64,000 nucleotides of DNA, taken from NCBI GenBank assembly GCA_035048815.1, contig JAUCBN010000043.1, positions 7,877,001-7,941,000 of the forward strand, written 5' to 3'. Below the pieces are notes generated by a model. That model made no database searches and was not told where the DNA came from. It worked only from the letters and a program-made list of their open reading frames with translations. Position 1 is the first letter of the stretch, and each line of letters opens with the position of its first letter. Below, piece after piece: positions 1-11,259 of the stretch. Source of the stretch: Abelmoschus esculentus. Taxonomy: Eukaryota > Streptophyta > Magnoliopsida > Malvales > Malvaceae. Both the position numbers and the translations under genes were made by a program.

Positions 1-42
1 GAAACAGTAAAAGCAATTAATATTGAATTAAGGACAAAGAAT

Positions 43-1602
43 TTAAAGCGACTCCGAAGAGCTGCTTGTAACAATTTTCCTCCGTGGCTTTGATGCCAAA
101 TGCTTTGTCCTTGGTGAAGGCAATGGTTGTGTCTTTGCTTTTCGGGGCGGTTGGACTCGAGTGGGTGGTGTCTGTTGCATTGGGGCTTCTACCTCCTCTC
201 CTTCTTCTACATCAGCCATTTCTTCAGTGAGCATTACGTCCGTTCCTCCTCCCATTGTTGTTGCTCCTCCGGTGTGGTGGGTGCTTGGGCCGGCGGCAGT
301 GGAGCTTTGGTGCACATAGGCATCTATCTCGGCTGATAGACTGCCCATGATAATTGGTGATCTGGGTGGTATGCTGAAAACGACCCTTCGCTTGGATGGC
401 CTTCTGTTGACAGACGAGGCCGCGGCAGAATCTGCTGCCCTAGATGAGCCAGCAGCCTAGTATTGGGGCTGAGGGTCTACATGGAAGAACGGCCTTGGTC
501 CTCCCGGGGCTGGTATAGTCTCGGTGTAAGGGGCGGCTGTAACGAACATGTTGCTGGAAAACTCCGGGAATTGTACTCCTTGGTCCGGGAAGGCGTGCAA
601 CATCATCTGGGCTAGGATGCCATTGAAATCCCTTTGGTACTCCATGTACCTTTGTTGTCGAAGATCCATTGCTGCCATCCTCTGCAAGATTTCTTCGTAA
701 GGGTCTGCTGCGGCAGAGGTGTGGGCAGTACCAGGCATGTCTGCCGTGTACTGGGCCCCGGCAGCAGTATCGGCATTGAACTGCTGCGGTGTTGCTCGGA
801 CAGGCTCCGCTTGCGTTATTTGCATGACTTTGTGGCAGAAGTCCCTGGTTCATCCTCGTCGTGGGGGCGTGTATTCGTCCGTCTCTTCGATGGGTACACC
901 TGCAGAAACACATAAACCCGTAATCAAGCAAGGGAAATACAATGGTCCCCTATCTTTCTTATCGCACTCGTGAATTTCCCTTAGGATAATCTCGCCAACA
1001 TTGATGGTCCTCTTGTTGATGATGGATTGGATAAGCACCAATCTCTTGTGGTCCACCGTGCTATTGTGTGATGTTGGGATGAGGTGTCGTTTGACGAAGG
1101 TATTCCATATCTTGGCCTCCGGCTTTAGGCTTTGTCTTGTTACGGATCCTCTATGGGTACCGGTTTACCATTGGGTGTTCCCGTAACAAAGATCATCTTT
1201 GATGAGCTCGTAGTCCTCGGCAGTGATATCTTCCAAGAATTTGGCGTGGATATCATTGTCTGGGGTGAGGCTGTAGAAATTGTTAATTGTCTCGGCATCG
1301 AGCTGGACTGGCCTGCCGCGGCAATGAACGAAGAGGGAGTCTTTGCTGGGCCCGTGCGCATAGAACTCCCGGACAATTGTGGCATTCGCCTGGGCAGGTT
1401 GCAGACAGAAAATTTCCCAATTCTGGTACTTAATTCTGTCATATAGGTAGTGCTTAATGTCGTAGTTCTCTTCGTCCGCATGTTGGAAACCTTGCTCTTC
1501 CCAAAGTTGCCCAGCAATGAAAGATCGGTTGAATCGATCTTCAACGTTGGTGGGGGCGAATCGCTTGTATGTTGCCATCAAGATTGAGAGATGTGATTTC
1601 AT
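43..1602 (-). pseudogene. Envelope-position ORF of element A (plant transposon-protein type), decayed
   Basis: A single minus-strand frame of about 520 codons is broken by three in-frame stops (1165-1167, 850-852, 457-459). The N-terminal half, including NATIVREFYAHG and a following ITGLCVSAGV-like block, resembles the domain annotated as putative plant transposon protein (Transposase_32 type, named from memory). The middle is Gln/Ala-rich; the C-terminal part is acidic, then basic (RKAKTQ, SKPRRKIV), which could act as a nuclear signal. There is no signal peptide or membrane segment, so it does not look like a viral envelope protein. A TATA box and CT-rich leader lie just upstream. A related ORF occupies the same place in element C and, more distantly, in the Sirevirus at 44753-45925. 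Function unknown. Confidence 0.7.
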
Positions 1603-1740
1603 GGAGTTTTTTCTTGAAAAGAATCTGGAGTTTAGTGAAGATTAGTAGCAGAGAGTAATGTGAGAGAGAGATTGTTATGAATACTAAAGAAAACAAGAAA
1701 GCAAGAGTGAATAGTTCAAGAGGAAGGAGTTTCTTATATA
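1603..1740 (-). promoter_or_regulatory. Putative internal promoter and leader for the element A envelope-position ORF
   Basis: On the minus strand a TATATAAG box (1733-1740) is followed by about 130 bases of CT-rich sequence free of upstream ATGs and then by the ATG at 1602. This is the normal layout of a plant core promoter and 5' UTR. GC-rich palindrome-like words (CTCGGCAG, CCTTGGCAG, CTGCTGCGG) lie 75-170 bases upstream of the box. Promoter function is inferred from layout only. Confidence 0.5.
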
Positions 1741-2051
1741 GGCCTCGGCCTTGTGACCGTTGAGACCACTAGCCGTTTGTAACCGTTTCCTTTTTCCGCC
1801 GTTTCCTTTTTCTGCTGCGGTAGGAATCTCGGCAGACTAGCCGTTACACTGTTCTTCCCGTTGGGACTGCTACGGCCCTGACACTGTTTTATTGCCTTGG
1901 CAGAGTTCCTGCTGTGAACTATTTCTCCTTTATTCTTGCTTTTTATTCCTAAATAAAACACACAAAAGAAAAATACTGAAAGCGAAAATAATTAGAGAAA
2001 ATAAAAAATAAACTACTAACCCTAATATAATAATAAAGAAAATGAGAGAGG
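1741..2051 (-). other. Spacer between gag-protease and envelope-position ORF (element A)
   Basis: About 310 bases without a credible frame. In Athila elements RT, RNase H and integrase (roughly 3 kb) would sit here; none is present. The promoter-proximal part is GC-rich with several GCC..GGC words, and the gag-proximal part is A-rich. Confidence 0.6.
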
Positions 2052-4595
2052 TCATGTTACTGGTGGAGAGCATGCAAATGCATCTCCCAAAATTATTCTC
2101 TCCTTTTGGCCCGAATTGTGAGTCGGTTGTGGGCCACTCCTTTTTGTTGTGTTTTCATGCACCTTGGGCTTAATCTTTTTGCCGAATATCCTACCGAGTA
2201 GACTGCCCAGGCAGGATATTTTGGTGTCTATTGTGTGGATGGCCTTGCACTCCTCTGGATCATCATACTTCTTTAAGTTGTGGAATGCGTTGAGTTTGAC
2301 GTGTTGCTCATTGACCCGCATTGTCAACTCTCCTTTTTCCACATCAATTAAGGTTCATCCAGTTGCAAGGAAGGGTCTCCCAAGGATGATCGGTGCATTG
2401 TCATCTGCTTCACAATCAAGGAAAAGGAAGTCGGCAGGAAAAATAAACTTGTCAACTCTTACTAGTATGTCCTCGATTTTTCCTTCAAGTTGCACATAGG
2501 ATCGATCCGCTAGTTGGAGCATCACTGTTGTAGGTTTCGCCCTTCCAATTCCAAGCTTTTGAAAAACTGATTTGGGCATGAGGTTTATGCTTGCTCCAAG
2601 ATCGCATAGGGCCTTACCTTCATAATCCTTACCTATCGCACAAGGTATAGTAAAGCAACCAGGATCTTTTAACTTTGGTGGCATGCAGTTATGCAGCATT
2701 GCCATGCATCCCTCGGTAGCAGCCACTGTCTCAAACTCACCTATTTGTTTCCTCTTTGACACCATGTCCTTTAAGAACTTGGCATAGTTCGGCATTTGTT
2801 CAATAGCTTCAACGAAAGGTATGTTGATGTGGACTTGCTTCAAGATGTCGAGGAACTTCTTGAATTGTTGGTCCTGTTTTTGCTTTTTCAACCTTTGTGG
2901 GAAAGGTGGTGGTGGTCTCATCTCATCCAGGGTTTCTTTAGTTTGAAATTTTATACCTGGCACCACTGGAGTTGTTGTTGCCTCGGCAGACTGCTCAGGA
3001 GCTGCAGTGCTCTCTGCCGGGGTAGTGTAGTCATCTTCAATTAGCTCGGCCTCTTCTTTTGCTTGATCCGCTGATTGAATTTGGCTCTCTGGGATCTTTT
3101 CCTTCAGCTTTAGACCACTCCTAGTAGTGATTGCTTTGCACTGTTCATGGCTCATTACCTTAGCAACTTCAGTATTGCTAGGTAGGCCTTCTTGTGGTCT
3201 AGTGTTTATGTATTGAGCAAACAGCCCAACCTGAGTTTCCAGCGTTTTAATGGCCGCTTCTTGATTTTGCAACCTCATCTCAGTTCTATTCATGAAGGCA
3301 TTTGTCCTCTTGATGAAATTACTATTTTCTGCCATGTATGACTCAGTTTTCATCATGAAGGCCTTTAGCGTGTTCTCCAATGAACTTACTGGTTGCTGCT
3401 GCATCTGCGGCGGCGGCATCGGTTGCTAGGCTTGCTGCTGCGGCATCGGTTGCTGATATCCTGAAGGTTGGGTGATTGGGTTTAAGGCATTGTTTGGGTT
3501 GCTTCATGATAAGTTTGGATGCCTCTTCCATGAGGGGTTGTATGTATTGGACATCACATTGTTGCGGTTGTAGTTCCCAACATACATACCAGTTTCTTGA
3601 TTCATGCAATCAGAGGAATTGTGGTTACCTCCACATAAGTCACAATATGAATCAATTACCTTAACCTCACGGGTATTTTGTTGTAACTGTAGGTTTTGCA
3701 CCATCTTGGTAAGAGAGGCCAATTGTGCTGCCACTGAACTTGATGAGTCTAATTCATGTACCGTGGCTTGGCGTCTTACTCCTCCTCGCCTAGATGTAGG
3801 AAATTGAAAGTCATTCTTTGCGAGTTTATTCAATATTTCAATATCTTCCTCAGGTGCTTTATCCAGGAGTGTTCCTTTTGCCGAGGCATCTAACATCATC
3901 CTTGTCGGGGCATTCGTGGCATTGTAAAACATTGTTACCTGTGTCCATAGGGGAAATCCATGCAAAGGACACTTGTGCAATAGCTCCCTGTAGCGTTCCC
4001 ATGCCTCGTACATTGGTTCGTCTTCTGCCTGTCGAAAAGAAGTAATTTCATTACGGATTCTATCATATAAATTAGTGGGATTAAAACGAGTAATGAAATC
4101 ATGGCAAAGTTCACTCCAGGATCCAATAGATCCTGCTGGAATGCTATTCAACCACGCTTTCGCCCTATCCCTCAGTGAATAGGGGAATAGCTTTAATCGC
4201 AAGACATCTTCATGGACTCCTTGGATTTTGAAAGAGTTGCAGATTTCCATGAAGGACTTGAGGTGCTGCCTTGCTTCTTCAGTTGTAGACCCACCAAATT
4301 GTCCAATTGTATTTAACATATTGAACATAACGGGTTTGAGTTCAAAATGGGCTGCTTCAATCTCCGGTGTAACGACTCCTGGGTTTAATCCGTTTAAGTC
4401 CTCATCCAGGAAGTCTCTGATAGTGAGCTGCTGTGGCCCAGCTGGCGGCGGTAGTCCTCCATTGCCGGCAGGTAAATTTTGTCCTGCCGGGTGTTCTGCC
4501 ATGGCTCCTTGGATCTGTCTCCTCAACCTTTGCATTGTTCTTTCGATCTCTGAATCTAACTCGTACAAGGGGTTGGTTGGATTGGCCCTGGTCAT
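2052..4595 (-). pseudogene. gag-protease of element A, decayed
   Basis: One continuous minus-strand frame of about 848 codons encodes the capsid precursor and an aspartic protease. I start it at the ATG beginning MTRANPTNPLYELDSEIE, where similarity to Athila gag begins. The retrotransposon gag domain (LKLFPYSLRDRAKAWL, then FNPTNLYDRIRNE) is followed by a CX2CX3HX4C zinc knuckle (CDLCGGNHNSSDC), a Gln-rich linker and a retropepsin core with DLGAS and ILGRPFL. Three in-frame stops break it (3504-3506, 3426-3428, 2355-2357); the last falls just after ILGRPFLATG. The frame ends at 2052 without entering an RT domain. Element C at 21975-24222 has the equivalent gene. Confidence 0.85.
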
Positions 4596-4672
4596 ACACC
4601 ACGAAAAAAAACAAAAGTAAAATAAAAATAAAAATAAACAAGAAAATAAAGAAAACAAAATTTAATTGCCAG

Positions 4673-4690
4673 TCCCCGGCAACGACGCCA
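4673..4690 (-). promoter_or_regulatory. Primer binding site of element A (tRNA-Asp type)
   Basis: The minus strand reads TGGCGTCGTTGCCGGGGA six bases from the LTR end. This differs at one position from the TGGCGCCGTTGCCGGGGA usual in Athila elements. It fixes the orientation and the LTR edge. Confidence 0.85.
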
Positions 4691-4696
4691 AAAACT

Positions 4697-6024
4697 TGTC
4701 GCGTGTCAAAAGTGCGCGTTTAGTGCAAGTGGACACATCGCAAGTAATAAGTTATAAGTATTTTATCGAGTTATCGTCTCCTCATGGACCGGTATACTTA
4801 ATATGCTTTCTTCACCTTCTTGTTCTGTAGAAAAAGTAAAGAACACAAGTGAGTTGATTTGATTTATCTAAACTAAAATAACTAAATAAGAATAAAAAGT
4901 TGAAATAGTAGAGAGAGATGGGCTAGGTTCCAGTTGCGTCGTATTGTGGAATTGATTGACTTGTCTCTGTCCAATGCAATTGTATACCACTGCCTCGGCA
5001 GCACTGCAGTTTATTGCCTTGGCAGCGACAATACTGTCTGCCGCGGCAATCCCTTGCTCGTGGGCAGACTTTACCAAAGTTCAGCAAAGTGCCCTTGGAT
5101 GACTCCGCTTATCCCTAAGTCAGAGTGCTGTTGATGACTAGTCCTTGATGATACCTCCCGGCGTGAACCAATTATACTCACCAACCAATCTCACACTTCT
5201 TTTAGCCACTGAAACTCTTAATCTATCCCTAGGTCGAGTTAGTATTTCGCGATTGAAATACCGTATTTACCCCTTTCGTGAATCTAACTCTCCCGAGCTT
5301 AGATAAATGGATGATTCACAATATCCTCTCCCGAGCTCAATTGTGAAAACAAGGAATAACAAAGGATAAGCAAACCTTGATAACTTTATTGCATTTAATC
5401 AAAGATAAAGTACAATCTCCTCTCACAAATACTCGACAACCTTCACCTAATCCCTAAGAAGGTTTAGAACATAATGGAGAGGAAAGAAACAAGAGTAGAA
5501 ATCGGCTCTCTCCCTAGGTATTTCGTGTATTGTACATTGGGTGGCTAGGTCCTTATATAGGCTAGACCTAGGGCAAACCTTTCCTAAGTAGAATACAACT
5601 TGGAGTAGGGAACAAGTCAAGTACATAATAATAAAATATTTCCAAGTTTGATTCGGCTAAGGGGTTTTCCCGCGTGGTATTCCTTTGGGCTTTTCCTTGT
5701 GCTAGTCAGCTCCGATCCATGGGCTTCAAGTCCAGACACGCTCCTTGGATTTTTATCTTTCCATCGCCTATAGTCTTGCTTCCTGTCTTTCTGCTGCTGC
5801 CTCGGCATCAGGTCCTGCCTCGGCCTTGTCGCTGCCGCGGCACTGGTTCTCCTACACAGATATGAAAACGCAGTAAAACGTGCTTTTTTTTGTAAATATT
5901 ATTTATATGAGCATAACTTCTAAATATATCACATTAAGCACATGCATTGGTCCGAGTGGGTGTATATTTGGTGATTAATGCCCATAAAAGGAGTAAAAAG
6001 TGATAGTGTGTTGAGCACTTATCA
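4697..6024 (-). repeat. 5' LTR of element A (1328 bp)
   Basis: In plus-strand coordinates the LTR runs from TGTCGCGTGTC to GAGCACTTATCA, so it has TG...CA ends. A nearly identical 1330-bp copy, in the other orientation and flanked by a perfect target duplication, lies at 35618-36947 and confirms both ends. On the minus strand a TATATAAG box lies at 5552-5559. GC-rich palindromes cluster 230-290 bases upstream of it (5795-5850) and again in the downstream part (4990-5050). The first bases of the LTR, TGATAAG, place a stop codon directly after the interrupted element B gag. Confidence 0.92.
5552..5559 (-). promoter_or_regulatory. TATA box in the element A LTR
   Basis: TATATAAG on the minus strand, conserved as TATATAAA in the solo LTR copy. 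It is the likely start of the genomic transcript and would place R and U5 in the left part of the LTR. Confidence 0.6.
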
Positions 6025-8115
6025 ATAACACCTTCCACTCCTTGTGAAATGACCTACTTCATTTACGACCTTTGTATCTCGCCCCGGTGTCTGATTCTCT
6101 TGGATCGGTTTCTCTCCTTCTGACATAACTACTTCTTTTGTACTTGAACTCCCGGGTACAGAGATGTTGGCGGCGTAACTCCATGGCACCATTTGCATGC
6201 TTTTGAAAGGAAAGGTCGTTGGGGGATAAATTATGATCTTGGGAGTACTTTGACAGGATGGTCCCCTTTCATCCGCCCTACGGCTGATGATGTAAGGTTT
6301 CTGAGCAGTGTACTTGTTGCCTGGAGCATCGGTCGTGTAGACCTCAGACTCTTTCTCTTCATTTTTCGTAAAGAACTCAATTTCCTTGTTATCCATCAGT
6401 ATCTGAACCTTATGTCGGAATTCTACACAACTCTGAATCTCATGCTTTTTTGTTTGGTGGTATTCACAGTATTGGCCACATTCCTTATCTACAATCACCA
6501 TTCCCCGGTCAATCAAACGAGCCATGCATAGCTATTGGAATGCCCACCTCATGGGAGATTGCACTTCAGAAACTTTAGTTATGGTTCTCCTATGGAACTC
6601 CTCCTCGATGTTGTTCACTCCTTGGTTTCCATGATTGGGGAAAAGGTTATTGGTAGTATTCGGCTCTCCTAGCTGCAAAACTCCCGTTTTCAACATATTC
6701 TGAACAAGTTTCTTAAACGCAATGTAATTATCAATGTTGTGACGGGGGACACCGGCATGATATTCACAATGTGCATTAGGGTCATACCACGCTGGATATG
6801 GTGGATTGAAAGGGGTCACATGAAAAGGTCGCACTAGGTTAGCTTTATGAAGCTGGGCATACAGTTCTTTGTAAGGAATAGGTAGTGGAGTGAAGGTCTT
6901 CTTTTCGAATTCCTTTTTTGGCTTCCTATCATCCTTTCTGTTGTTGCCTTGCACATTACTAGCAACAGATTGCGGCTGCGATATCGTCAAATTCTGACAT
7001 GATTTAAAAGCATTCACTTCGTGCTCTTTCTTTTTAAACTGCTTTCGGGTAGACTCGCCTTCGTCAATTCTACCACTCTTAATAGTGGCTTCGACACGTT
7101 CCCCTATCATGACCATATCAGCGAAGTTGCATACCGGATTACTGATTAACCGGTTGTACAACACCCCTTTTAGAGTGTCCACAAACATGGGGGCAATCTC
7201 ATTTTCTCAGAGCGGTGGTTGGACTTGAGCAGCCAAATCACGCCATCGCTGGGCATATTCGCGAAGGCTTTCACTTTTCTTTTGCTCCAAACTTTGTAGC
7301 ATGAGCCTGTTGGGTACCATGTCGGTGACATGTTTGTACTGATCAATAAATGCTTCTACTAAATCTTTCCATGACTTGATCTGGGCTCGAGTAAGTTGGT
7401 TATACCATCTTGTGGCTGACCCTACTAGACTGTCCTGAAAGCAATGAATAAGCAGTTTTTCATTGCGAGTGAATCCCGCCATCTTCCTACAAAACATAGT
7501 TATGTGGGCTGTTGGACATGTCGTCACATCGAATTTCTTGAATTCTGGCATTTTGAACTTTGGGGGGATTTCCAGATCAGGGACTAGGCTAAGCTCGCTT
7601 GCATTCAAACCATGGGAATCTTCCCCCATTTCCTTCACTCGGAGTTTCTCTTCGAGGTCTTTCCTGGTCTCCTCGAGTTGTTTAGAGAATTCCGCCTTTA
7701 CCTTGCTTAACTTCTCAAGTTCATCCAAATCGGGTACGCTATCACCCACATTCTCTTCATTCTCAACTATCCCATACAACGGGTTTTAGATCGAAGTACC
7801 GGCTTGAAAACTGAAAGCTGCTGTCTTGGGGGGGACAGGGGCGGAGCCAATAACAATGGGTGAGTATGTTGGGTCTGGACCCGTTTGGGGTGGATTCTCA
7901 ACTATTCCCTTTCCCTTAACGCTATCCGGTTGCTTGAGTCCTAACAATTGGGATATCTGGCCCAACATGTCTTGCTGAGCCTTGAGCATGGACTCCTTCA
8001 GATCTGATTGTGATTTCTCCAACTGACTTCTTAAATCCAGTTCTAACTTCGCAAAGTTTTCCTCCATTTTCCTTGCTTGGGAGCGAGTACAATACCGATG
8101 CAGAATGATTGCCAA
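6025..8115 (-). pseudogene. gag of element B, interrupted
   Basis: One minus-strand frame of about 697 codons encodes an Ogre/Tat-type capsid protein. A charged coiled-coil N-terminus (MEENFAKLELDLRSQLE) leads to the retrotransposon gag domain (FQDSLVGSATRWYNQL, then DLVEAFIDQYKHV). A Cys/His segment, CEYHAGVPRHNIDNYIAFK, and a second one, CEYHQTKKHEIQSCVEFR, follow. In-frame stops lie at 7786-7788 (TAA), 7207-7209 (TGA) and 6532-6534 (TAG). The frame runs into the LTR of element A, whose first three bases (TGA) end it right after GHFTRSGRCY, a segment that normally continues toward the protease. Confidence 0.82.
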
Positions 8116-8325
8116 AATCTCTGTTTTAAAACATTTTCAAGTATTAATTTTATTTGTATACATAATTAATGCATGTAAGATGTATGCATGTGTGTAAAAT
8201 GCATGTAAATGGTAAGACACTTCAAACAAATACAAACAAAGGTGTTGATTCATTTAGTGATCGTCCTTGAACCAACTTTCATTGAATTTAAAAAGTCTTC
8301 ATTACAAAGTATACGAAAATAACAA
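8116..8325 (-). other. Spacer between ORF1 and gag of element B
   Basis: About 210 AT-rich bases with TGCATG-type short repeats around 8170-8205. I see no frame. Confidence 0.5.
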
Positions 8326-10599
8326 CTACAAATAAGCATCAGCCCTAATTCCTAATTCTTGGATGGCCTGGAGTAGCTGAGTGAATCTGGTCGCTTCCTT
8401 CATGTCTTGTGCCACAAACGGTGCTAAGGCTTCGGCTTCCGCAGCTAGATTTTTCACGTACTGAGCAACCTCCTGGACCTGAACCATTAGAGTGGTGTTG
8501 TAGTCATCCCGATCTTGAATCATTCGAGTGGCATCACGAAGACGACGCAACCAATAGTTATCTCCTCCCGCAGCGACCTCTTCAAGAACTACGAGGCGCC
8601 CCATATAGTCTTGTACTGTAGCTTCCAACTCCTCTATTCTTGCCCGGAGCGAAACATTCTCTTGTTGGCTAGCTTGGAACTCCAAGAATCCGTTTCTAGC
8701 CACATATCCTTCCAAAGTATAATTCAACTCCTCAACCTTCCCTTCTAGCTGAGAATTCTGAAATTGACTCTGTTCCAACATTTCAGAAGTAGAGACATAT
8801 AATTTTTGCATCTCAAAGAAGCGATTCTTGCTTTCTTGGGCTCTTCTTTTCCATGCATTTGTGTTTTCTCTTTCCCATGTCACAGCTTGCTTTCCTTTTT
8901 CCTTTTCTTCCCGGTACTTTTCCTTCTCTCGGTTGATCATACTCTTAATATTCCTTCTCTCTTTTTCAAACTCGACCCTTAGAGCTTCCATTTCCTGTTC
9001 CATAGCTTGCTTATTTTTTTCCCTTTCCTCCTCTAATATACGGATCCCATTCATTCTCTCTCTTTCGACGACAAGAAACTTTTTTCGGTTAGCAGCTTGC
9101 ACCTGAGTGTGAAGCTTGACGGTATCCTTCCGATACAAAGCATTCTTGTCGTCTAAATCAGCATTAAGTTTCTTCAATTGTCTGATGACCCCTTCCTTTG
9201 CGTCAATGTCCAAACTGACCTTGAAAAAGTTTTCTGCATGTTGAGTTCTCATGTCATCCATCTTTTTTTTGACTTCTTCCAATTCACTCCTCAAGATGTC
9301 TGCTTCGGAGGGTACTATACTCATGTGCTCCTCTAATGTCATAGCGGGCTCGTGGTCGGATATTGGAATTTTATCGTTAATCCTAACACGCCTCCAAAAA
9401 TCATAATCTGCTGTAGTCATGCTTTTCGCACTCCCTTCTACTTGAATGCGATAACAGTAGTCCCATCCTCTCTTTATGGTTTGAACCTTAGCCCTATATT
9501 CATTCTTGAAAGGAAATTCGGCACCGCTTAAACCTGTCGCGAAAGGAATAAATTGTCGAGACCCAAACTGCCTTGATACTAACAGAGGTGCGCAAACGAT
9601 TCCTCCATATAAACCGATCATCGTAATCCAATCATAGTCACCAATCCTATAGAGAAAACGAAACACATGACTCATCCATGGAACTCTCGACACGATATCA
9701 TCATCTCGCAAGTTTCTGAAGATTTCTGTCCACTTCCTCTTATCTAGATCCTCCCGCCAATCTCTAGCTAAATATTTTCGTATCGGAGAGAAACTGCCTT
9801 GAAAAATACCCGGTAGAACCAAGGTCGGCTCTTTCCAAAAGTGGCTCTGTATCCAAATCTGTCGAAGTTGTGCACATCCCCTGAAGCGTCCCTCCTCGTG
9901 TTTGCGGCAAGCATTTAAGGAAATGAAGGTTTCGGTTAATATGGCCATCACCGGGTTGGCTTTCTTCTTTAGACGGTCAAACAAATCAAGAATAACCACA
10001 TATATATTACCTAACACTCGAGGGAAAATAACCAATCCATATATGCCTATGGCGAATAAATCCATTTTCAACTCTTCATCTGGATGGGTCGGTATTATAT
10101 CTCGAATGCTTTCCCATGAAAATGCAACACTTTCTCCTCGGATTTGGATCAGACCTCGAGCCCAAGCATTACCCCTTCCGGCTAAAGAGCTCAATTTTGA
10201 CTGATAATTCTTAGACTTGGGAGGCTTTGCATAGATCCAATCTTGGTTGACATTTCTACGGTTAATCAGGGCGGTGTACTCTTCTATTGTGGGCATCAAA
10301 TCATTTCCATTAAAGGTGAAGCAACAGAAAGCGGCGCGAAGCAAAGGCTAATTGATCCTGACATACATTAACTGAGCTATGTCTCCATAATTGTCACAGA
10401 ATAAGTCTTTTACTCGTTGATCCCAATTCTCCCATATTTCTTTTAACTCATACAAATCATTCTGTTGCAGACTGACATAAGTGTAACCCGATACTATCCG
10501 CTCGCTTGGCAAACTGTCTCCAAAAGTCTTTTGATTAAGTTCGGACCAATGACGTACCGCTGAGTTAACATCTTGTGCGTGAAGAAGCCTTTTATCCAT
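8326..10599 (-). pseudogene. ORF1 of element B: N-terminal DUF7745-like domain plus long coiled coil
   Basis: A frame of about 757 codons on the minus strand, starting at the ATG of MDKRLLHAQDV, is broken by one TAG at 10348-10350. The N-terminal half (about 420 residues), with DLYELKEIWENWDQ, MPTIEEYTALI and AILTETFISLNACR, matches the domain I know as DUF7745 from plant retroelement-derived proteins. The remaining ~330 residues are almost continuous heptad-rich coiled coil with many Glu/Lys/Arg, for example EEREKNKQAMEQEMEALRVE. An ORF ahead of gag marks Ogre-type elements; its role is unknown. The natural stop follows GIRADAYL. An upstream in-frame ATG at 10671 is possible but adds poorly conserved sequence. 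Confidence 0.75.
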
Positions 10600-11239
10600 G
10601 ATGGAAGCTCTCAATATGGGCAAACCACTTGAATCAACCCTTTTATGTAAGAAATGCACAAATAAATGCAAGAATATGAGAAAAGGAACAAATGATGTGA
10701 TGATAAAAAAAAGTTAGCACAGATAGCATAAACACAAAAGTATAAATAGCATAAAGAAGTAAACCTATATACCATAGCTAACTCACCTAGGTTATCTACA
10801 TGGCTCTAATGGGGTGGGTTAACTATGTTCTCTATATGCAGTTTTGGTACTAAAACGGTACCCGAATTGTCCTTGCTTTCCTCTTCTAAGAGTAGCAAGG
10901 ACCTCGATCGTCACCCATTATAGGCTCATCTCGACCGAGTTCAATTCGAGAGGACCCTTTCGCTATGCCCCTATGGAGAAACAATATTCCCACGAAGACA
11001 TAGGGTAATCGAGCCCCGAAGGTACTTTGCTAGGCTCGTACGAAGGAACAATATCCTTACGAGAGCGCTTGAGCATTTCCCCCCACTTAAAATAACGGGT
11101 TTAAATGTTGGTTTTACGCACGTTAAAATAGACTCGCCTTTATAAATAAATAATGATTTAATAACCACTTCACCTCACAATTTCCAAAATTACTTGAGCG
11201 ATATTTTAAAAAATAAGGCTTGACTCTCTAAAAATATTG
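10600..11239 (-). other. Untranslated leader of element B
   Basis: About 640 bases between the PBS and the ORF1 start. It contains two related segments with TCTCGACCGAGTTCAATTCG and TCGAGCCCCGAAGG-like words and no long frame. I would expect the packaging region here, but nothing in the sequence proves it. Confidence 0.5.
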
Positions 11240-11257
11240 TCCCCAGCGGAGTCGCCA
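11240..11257 (-). promoter_or_regulatory. Primer binding site of element B
   Basis: The minus strand reads TGGCGACTCCGCTGGGGA two bases after the LTR. This is the kind of PBS seen in Ogre/Tat elements (probably tRNA-Arg; the tRNA identity is from memory). Confidence 0.75.
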
Positions 11258-11259
11258 AC

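Larger units (their letters stand above)
1..6024 (-). mobile_element. Element A: Athila-like Ty3/gypsy element lacking RT/IN (partial)
   Basis: This LTR retrotransposon is read on the minus strand; its 3' LTR lies outside the window. In transcription order it has a complete 5' LTR, an Asp-type primer binding site, a gag-protease frame, a TATA-containing spacer and an envelope-position ORF. The zinc knuckle, the DLGAS protease motif and the PBS are typical of Athila-type Ty3/gypsy elements. No reverse transcriptase, RNase H or integrase motif occurs between the protease and the last ORF, so this copy cannot be autonomous. It is inserted in the gag of element B: its LTR begins exactly where that frame stops. 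A solo LTR of the same family lies at 35618-36947, so the family is multicopy. Every frame carries nonsense codons. Confidence 0.85.
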
